From: Sediminibacterium goheungense
Lineage (GTDB): Bacteria; Bacteroidota; Bacteroidia; Chitinophagales; Chitinophagaceae
Length of the DNA: 64,000 nucleotides
Direction: 5' to 3'
Assembly: GCF_004361915.1 (NCBI RefSeq)
Contig: NZ_SNWP01000011.1
Location: 558,001-622,000, forward strand
In this document: positions 58,947 through 64,000 of the stretch, piece after piece
Layout: every line of letters begins with the position of its first letter
Position numbering within the stretch: position 1 is the first letter of the stretch
Notes under the pieces: generated by a model
What the model was told of the DNA's origin: nothing
What the model saw: only the letters and a program-made list of their open reading frames with translations
Database searches by the model: none
Translations under genes and position numbers: made by a program

Positions 58947-60314
58947 TTATTTTCCTTCCGCATAGTATTGATGGAAGTAAGGAATGGTTTCAATGCCTTT
59001 ATAAAAATTATAAATATCGTATTTCTCGTTCGGACTGTGCAGGTTGTCGCTGTCTAAGCCAAAACCCATGAACACGATTTTAAGTCCCAGCTCTTTTTCA
59101 AATAATGCACAGATGGGAATACTTCCACCGCCGCGAACCGGTATAGGTTCTTTGCCAAAAGTTGTTTCAATAGCTTTTGCAGCGGCACGATATTCATTTG
59201 AATCAATAGGCGTCATATACGGTTCACCTCCATGGTGCTCATGGGCTTTTACCGTTACACCCGCCGGGGCGATACTGGTAAAATAATCCAGGATTTTTCT
59301 GGTGATTTTTTCGGATGACTGATTGGGTACCAGCCGACATGAAATTTTTGCATAGGCTTTTGATGGTAATACCGTTTTGGCACCCTCTCCGGTATAGCCT
59401 CCCCATATACCGTTTACTTCCAGCGTAGGGCGTATACCCGTTCTTTCATTGGTGGTATATCCTTTCTCACCCCATAATTGATCTATACCAAGATCTGTTT
59501 TGTATTCAGTTTCACTAAAAGGAGCTTTTGCCATTTTTGCACGCTCATCTGGTGTTGCTTCTACAACATCATCGTAAAAACCTGGTATGGTAATGTGATT
59601 GTTTTCATCATGGCAGGAAGCAATCATTTTTGCCAGCATGGTAGCCGGGTTGGCAACAGCACCGCCATATACACCGCTGTGCAGATCGCGGTTAGGACCG
59701 GTTACTTCCACTTCAATATAACTCAATCCGCGTACGCCTATATCAATCGAAGGCGTATCCATACTCAGCATAGAGGTATCACTGATCAGGATAACATCGG
59801 CTTTTAATAATTCTTTATTGGCTTTTACAAAAGTGGCGAGATTGGGACTGCCTACTTCTTCCTCACCTTCAATCAGGAATTTTACATTACAGGGAAGACT
59901 GTTTGTTTGAACCATTGTTTCCAGTGCTTTTACGTGCATGTAAAATTGTCCTTTATCATCGCAGGCACCACGTGCATAAATTTTACCTTCTTTAATAACG
60001 GGTTCAAATGGGCCACTGTGCCATAGTTCTAAAGGATCGGCAGGTTGCACATCATAGTGCCCGTATACTAGAACAGTAGGTTTTACAGCATCCACTATTT
60101 TTTCACCATACACAATCGGATGACCAGCAGTAGGGTATATAGCGGTGGTTTCTGCACCGGCTTCTTTTAAACTTTTCTCAACCGCTTCGGCACAACGGAT
60201 CATATCATCTTTATGTTCGCCACGCGCACTAACACTTGGTATGCGCAACAGATCCAATAATTCATTCAGAAAACGTTCTTTGTGCTGTTGCTGATATTCT
60301 TTCCAGACTTGCAT
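58947..60314 (-). CDS. M20 family dipeptidase
   Basis: This zinc dipeptidase is related to carnosine dipeptidase-like enzymes. The protein is 455 residues from the ATG at 60314; a longer frame from 60554 overlaps the neighbouring CDF gene and is not real. The metal site is seen in VYGHYDVQPADP (His and Asp), GACDDKGQFYMHVKA (Asp), IEGEEEVGSPN (Glu) and the C-terminal His of DNLHSPNEKYD. It has a dimerisation domain insert at about 200-320. It has no signal peptide, so it acts on dipeptides in the cytosol. Confidence 0.92.
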   Translation of the reverse strand: MQVWKEYQQQHKERFLNELLDLLRIPSVSARGEHKDDMIRCAEAVEKSLKEAGAETTAIYPTAGHPIVYGEKIVDAVKPTVLVYGHYDVQPADPLELWHSGPFEPVIKEGKIYARGACDDKGQFYMHVKALETMVQTNSLPCNVKFLIEGEEEVGSPNLATFVKANKELLKADVILISDTSMLSMDTPSIDIGVRGLSYIEVEVTGPNRDLHSGVYGGAVANPATMLAKMIASCHDENNHITIPGFYDDVVEATPDERAKMAKAPFSETEYKTDLGIDQLWGEKGYTTNERTGIRPTLEVNGIWGGYTGEGAKTVLPSKAYAKISCRLVPNQSSEKITRKILDYFTSIAPAGVTVKAHEHHGGEPYMTPIDSNEYRAAAKAIETTFGKEPIPVRGGGSIPICALFEKELGLKIVFMGFGLDSDNLHSPNEKYDIYNFYKGIETIPYFHQYYAEGK

Positions 60315-60396
60315 GGTAATAATATTTGTGTGAGGCTGCAATTTAGGATAAGCTGTGAAAACTTGTGTTTTTGCAGCCGAAATTGTGCCGCATTCT

Positions 60397-61377
60397 TTAT
60401 AACTGGTGCTTTTTATCTGACAGGATATTCTCAAGTGTCCATTTAATTTTTTGTTCGAATGGGTGTTGTCTTTCATGACAGGCCTTATTACAGATTCTGC
60501 AGCTAAAAGGTAAACAGCCATCCGTATGTACAAATAATTCAATGGAATCGCCAAACTCCTGCCTGATTAATGCAGAAAGATCATCGATTTCTTTATGGGC
60601 CTCATGAATGTTCAGGTACCAGGGTACTGTGAGATGACAATCTACATGTAATAAACTGCCATATTTAATGACCCGAAGGTTATGAAGATCTACCCAGTTT
60701 TCATTTCGCTGGTTATTAAGTACTTCAATAAAACGGCTGAGTATTTCCATATCGGCTTCATCCATAATACCGGCTAATGAGGAACGTATAATTTTGTAAC
60801 CGTTATAAATAATCAGCAAGCTCATGCCAAAAGCTATGACCTTATCAAGCCAGTAAAGTTTTGTTAACAGTATGATGATTAATCCTGCAATAATGGCAAG
60901 GGTAGAATAAGTATCAATCTGCAGGTGTTTGCCACTTGCCTGTAGCGCCAGTGAATGATTCTTTTTACCTATACGCAGACAGATACTACCCGCTGCAAAA
61001 TTAATGAGGGCCGTAGCACCTATCAACCATAAGCCCGTATCTAACTGATGAATAGGTTCATTGCGAAGAATATTGGTTACTGTTTCATAGATAATCAGGA
61101 TACCGGCCGCTACAATCAATCCTCCTTCGAAAGCTGCGGAAACAAACTCGGCCTTTCCATGTCCATAAGGATGTTCAAGGTCTCTGGGCTTCGCAGCTAT
61201 ATATAGGCTATACAAGCCTATAAAACCTGCAATAACGTTTACAATACTTTCAAGTGCATCTGATAAAATTGCCAGTGAGTGGGTAAAATAGAAAGCAATA
61301 ATTTTTGCAAAAAAAAGTACCACACTCAGAACGGTAATCCAGAATTGTACCCTGAAATTTTGCTGTGCGGCAGTCAC
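60397..61377 (-). CDS. Cation diffusion facilitator family transporter
   Basis: This 326-residue cation-efflux protein probably exports zinc or another divalent metal. Six helices in the N-terminal 215 residues hold the family features: LAILSDALESIVNV, with metal ligands in helix 2, HPYGHGKAEF after helix 3, and a second ligand set near helix 5. The C-terminal cytosolic domain follows. It ends with a cysteine- and histidine-rich tail, CRICNKACHERQHPFE, that could bind metal. The start codon is GTG at 61377, directly after an in-frame TAA, so no earlier start exists. Confidence 0.9.
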   Translation of the reverse strand: MTAAQQNFRVQFWITVLSVVLFFAKIIAFYFTHSLAILSDALESIVNVIAGFIGLYSLYIAAKPRDLEHPYGHGKAEFVSAAFEGGLIVAAGILIIYETVTNILRNEPIHQLDTGLWLIGATALINFAAGSICLRIGKKNHSLALQASGKHLQIDTYSTLAIIAGLIIILLTKLYWLDKVIAFGMSLLIIYNGYKIIRSSLAGIMDEADMEILSRFIEVLNNQRNENWVDLHNLRVIKYGSLLHVDCHLTVPWYLNIHEAHKEIDDLSALIRQEFGDSIELFVHTDGCLPFSCRICNKACHERQHPFEQKIKWTLENILSDKKHQL

Positions 61378-61487
61378 TTATTTTTTTATAAAGGTACTAT
61401 TCTCTTTAAAGATAACAGAGCCAAGTTTTCACTTTACTTCTCTCAGGCGCGCTTCTTTATGTATCTTTCATCATTAAACCACTAACT

Positions 61488-64000
61488 ATGCTTAAAGCCA
61501 TATGTGTATCTGTTGCTCTCCTGAGTACAGTAATACTTCAGGCCCAAGAGAAATCTGCCCCTAAATGGGATGTTAACAACCCGCCGGGACCCACCAAAGA
61601 AATCAGTTTTCCTGTGAGTGAAGGAACATGGATGAATCTGGATGTTTCACCAGATGGAAAGGAGATTGTTTTTGATTTACTTGGCGATATTTATTCAATG
61701 CCTGTTACAGGCGGTACGGCCAAATTACTTCGAGGTGGTCATGCATTTGAAGTGCAGCCAAGGTATAGCCCAGACGGCACAAAAATTTTGTATACTTCAG
61801 ATGCAGGCGGGGGAGATAATATTTGGGTAATGCAACGTGATGGCAGCAATCCCATACAGATTACAAAGGAGACATTTCGTTTATTGAACAATGCAGCATG
61901 GATGCCGGGAGGTGAATACATTGTGGCACGGAAACATTTTACTTCTACTCGTTCATTGGGTGCAGGAGAAATGTGGATGTATCATATTAGTGGTGGGGGC
62001 GGATTACAGTTAACGGTTCGTAAAAATGATCAACAGGATGTAAATGAACCAGTGGTATCTCCAGATGGACGATATGTGTATTTCAGTGAGGATATGTATC
62101 CAGGCGGCCAATTCCAGTATAACAAAGACCCGAATAATCAAATCTTCGTTATCCGGAGGCTCGACAGAGAAAGTGGCCGTATTGATAATATTACCGGAGG
62201 TCCGGGTGGCGCCGTTCGTCCGCAACTGTCTCATGATGGTAAAACACTGGCATTTGTAAAAAGAGTAAGAACAAAAACAGTTTTATACCTGCGAAAACTG
62301 GAAACAGGCGAAGAGTGGCCTGTATTCGACGATTTATCAAAAGATCAGCAGGAAGCCTGGTCGGTATTTGGTTTGTATACAGGATTTAACTGGATGCCTG
62401 ATGACAAGGAGATTGTAATATGGAGCAGAGGTAAGATTATACGGATTGATATTAATGGAATCAATAAATCTGTGAATATTCCATTTACAGTAAATGTGAA
62501 ACAGAAAATAGTTGAAGCGGTTCGCTTTCAACAAAATCTGAATCCGGAAAGTTTTGATGTAAATGTTATCCGTCATGCAGTTACTTCTCCGGATGGGAAA
62601 TGGCTGGTATTTAATGCGGCAGGTTATTTATGGAAAAAAGAACTACCCAATGGTAAAGCTTCACGCGTAACTACAGGAATTGATTTTGAGTATGAGCCCT
62701 CTTTTTCCCCAGATGGTAAAGCCATCGTGTACACAACCTGGAATGATGAAAATAGCGGAGCCATATACAGTATGGGTATGAATGGCGGTAATGCTAAAAA
62801 AATAACGACTGCGAAAGGGATTTACAGGCAACCCTCTTTTTCTCCTGATGGTAAATGGATTGTTTTCAGGAAGGAGAGTGGTAGCGATGCCCTGGGGCCG
62901 GCTTTTACAGCCTTAACAGGTACATTTATGATGCAGGCTGATGGATCATCAGGAGAAAAATTAGTGACCCAGCGTGGCGAGCAACCCAGATTTAATGGCA
63001 ACGGCACCCGCATTTATTATGTATTGGGCGGCGGTATGAACAGGCAATTTGCGAGCTGTGATTTATCTGGTAATGATGAACGGATTCATTTGCGAAGTAC
63101 TTATGGAAGTCAGTTTACCGTATCGCCCGATGATCAATGGATATCATTTATAGATTTGCACGAAGTCTATATCGCAGCATTCCCTATCACTGGTAAAACA
63201 GTTGATATTGGTGCAAATACCAAAGATTTTCCTGTTCGTATTGTGTCAAGAGATGCCGGTATTAACCTGCATTGGTCGGCCGATAGTAAAAAACTGAATT
63301 ATACATTGGGTAATCAGTATTTTACGATACCCTTACAAGATAGGTTCGGCTTTATCACTAATAAATCAGAAGCTGATTTTAAAGTGCCTGAAAAAGGTAT
63401 TGATATTCAGGTGACACTTCCTGTCGATAAACCTTCTGGTATGATTGCTTTTACCAATGCTACCATTATAACGATGAAAGGTGATGAAGTTATTACCGGT
63501 GGAACCATTCTGGTAGAAAATAATATCATTACTCAGATAGGAAAGAGTGTAAAAATTCCTTCAGGCGCTAAATTAATTGATTGTAAAGGGAAGACCATTA
63601 TGCCGGGTTTTATTGATGCGCATGCGCATGGAAGTCATTTCCGTTCGGGTATGTCGCCGCAAAAGCACTGGCCTTATTATACCAATATGGCTTACGGAGT
63701 AACTGCTATGCATGATCCATCGGCAAATAGCGAAATGGTTTTTGCACAAAGTGAAATGGTGAAAGCGGGTGTTATGACCGGACCCAGGGTATTTTCTACG
63801 GGTACAATTTTATATGGTGCAGATGGTGATATGAAAGCTGTTATTAATTCAATTGATGATGCACGAAGCGCACTAAGAAGAACAAAGGCATTTGGTGCTT
63901 TCTCGGTAAAAAGTTACAATCAGCCTCGTCGGGAGCAAAGGCAAATGATTATTCAGGCAGCAAGAGAATTGGGAATGGAAGTAGTACCGGAAGGAGGATC
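61488..64000 (+). CDS. Exported amidohydrolase with PD40 propeller repeats (3' end cut by window)
   Basis: The first 837 codons of a large gene are visible from an ATG at 61488 to the window end; no stop is seen. A signal peptide (LKAICVSVALLSTVILQAQ) precedes TolB/PD40-type propeller repeats (SPDGKEI, SPDGTKIL, SPDGRYVY, SPDGKW) over about 40-640. From about 660 the amidohydrolase domain begins, with MPGFIDAHAHG, which has the metal-binding H-x-H. Relatives act as periplasmic imidazolone-propionase-like or prolidase-like hydrolases, but the substrate is unknown. It diverges from the CDF gene. Confidence 0.9.
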   Translation, partial: MLKAICVSVALLSTVILQAQEKSAPKWDVNNPPGPTKEISFPVSEGTWMNLDVSPDGKEIVFDLLGDIYSMPVTGGTAKLLRGGHAFEVQPRYSPDGTKILYTSDAGGGDNIWVMQRDGSNPIQITKETFRLLNNAAWMPGGEYIVARKHFTSTRSLGAGEMWMYHISGGGGLQLTVRKNDQQDVNEPVVSPDGRYVYFSEDMYPGGQFQYNKDPNNQIFVIRRLDRESGRIDNITGGPGGAVRPQLSHDGKTLAFVKRVRTKTVLYLRKLETGEEWPVFDDLSKDQQEAWSVFGLYTGFNWMPDDKEIVIWSRGKIIRIDINGINKSVNIPFTVNVKQKIVEAVRFQQNLNPESFDVNVIRHAVTSPDGKWLVFNAAGYLWKKELPNGKASRVTTGIDFEYEPSFSPDGKAIVYTTWNDENSGAIYSMGMNGGNAKKITTAKGIYRQPSFSPDGKWIVFRKESGSDALGPAFTALTGTFMMQADGSSGEKLVTQRGEQPRFNGNGTRIYYVLGGGMNRQFASCDLSGNDERIHLRSTYGSQFTVSPDDQWISFIDLHEVYIAAFPITGKTVDIGANTKDFPVRIVSRDAGINLHWSADSKKLNYTLGNQYFTIPLQDRFGFITNKSEADFKVPEKGIDIQVTLPVDKPSGMIAFTNATIITMKGDEVITGGTILVENNIITQIGKSVKIPSGAKLIDCKGKTIMPGFIDAHAHGSHFRSGMSPQKHWPYYTNMAYGVTAMHDPSANSEMVFAQSEMVKAGVMTGPRVFSTGTILYGADGDMKAVINSIDDARSALRRTKAFGAFSVKSYNQPRREQRQMIIQAARELGMEVVPEGG

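Noticed and set aside
60315..60554. N-terminal extension of the M20 dipeptidase
   Set aside because: It overlaps the end of the CDF transporter gene in another frame and lacks family-like sequence; the ATG at 60314 gives the normal start.

Overview
The window is chromosomal DNA of a Bacteroidota bacterium, most likely a member of the Chitinophagaceae or a close relative. The evidence is the lineage-typical block ftsX - DUF3098 - uppP, a PorT-like barrel next to ubiE, a PorP/SprF type IX secretion protein, the bacillithiol enzyme BshA, exported hydrolases with beta-propellers, and low-to-middle GC with few Shine-Dalgarno sites. I saw no rRNA, tRNA, CRISPR array or prophage.

Layout. 1-4.5 kb: a truncated CPBP protease, greA, a HIT protein, a UMF1-type transporter and an MBL hydrolase. 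4.5-9.3 kb, mostly minus strand: DUF3108 protein, a flippase-like membrane protein, ruvC (plus), uppP, DUF3098, ftsX. 9.6-16.9 kb: leuS, a lipocalin-like protein, a tricorn-like protease, an M23-domain protein. 17-19 kb: an NmrA-like oxidoreductase and a MarR regulator, each with a similar palindrome upstream, and a second Rossmann protein. 19.2-28.3 kb: ruvB, a GxxExxY protein, a response regulator, a di-haem peroxidase, a GroES-like protein, an HTH/DUF2975 cluster, a HerA-like ATPase and recQ. 36-64 kb: a four-helix-bundle protein, a MutS-like ATPase, dihydroorotase, PorT-like barrel, ubiE, rsgA, an aminotransferase, a gamma-carbonic anhydrase, bshA, an M28 peptidase, an RsmI-like methylase, an EI24 protein, mpg, PorP/SprF, upp, adenine deaminase, exported propeller proteins, trmD, an S4 protein, an M20 dipeptidase, a CDF transporter and a truncated amidohydrolase. 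This is mainly housekeeping DNA repair, translation, nucleotide salvage and envelope biology.

Accessory island, 29-36 kb. A 1252-bp segment holding the 3' part of comM plus a REP-associated transposase (RAYT) occurs twice in direct orientation, exactly 4354 bp apart with no net indel. Between the copies lie a GC-richer HTH gene, two AT-rich lipoprotein genes, a decayed second HTH copy and a RAYT fragment. This is the structure expected if a 4354-bp circle had integrated by a single crossover. The comM segments differ at about 23 sites, all synonymous, so both diverged as functional genes.

The most unusual feature is scattered through the window. At about 15 places there are inverted repeats whose arms are built from short units of about seven bases. 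The unit differs from locus to locus, but the two arms of a locus generally match. They lie mostly at gene ends, provide the stop codons of at least six genes, flank the four-helix-bundle gene and perhaps the GxxExxY gene, and one lies in frame inside leuS. I do not know a named family with this structure.
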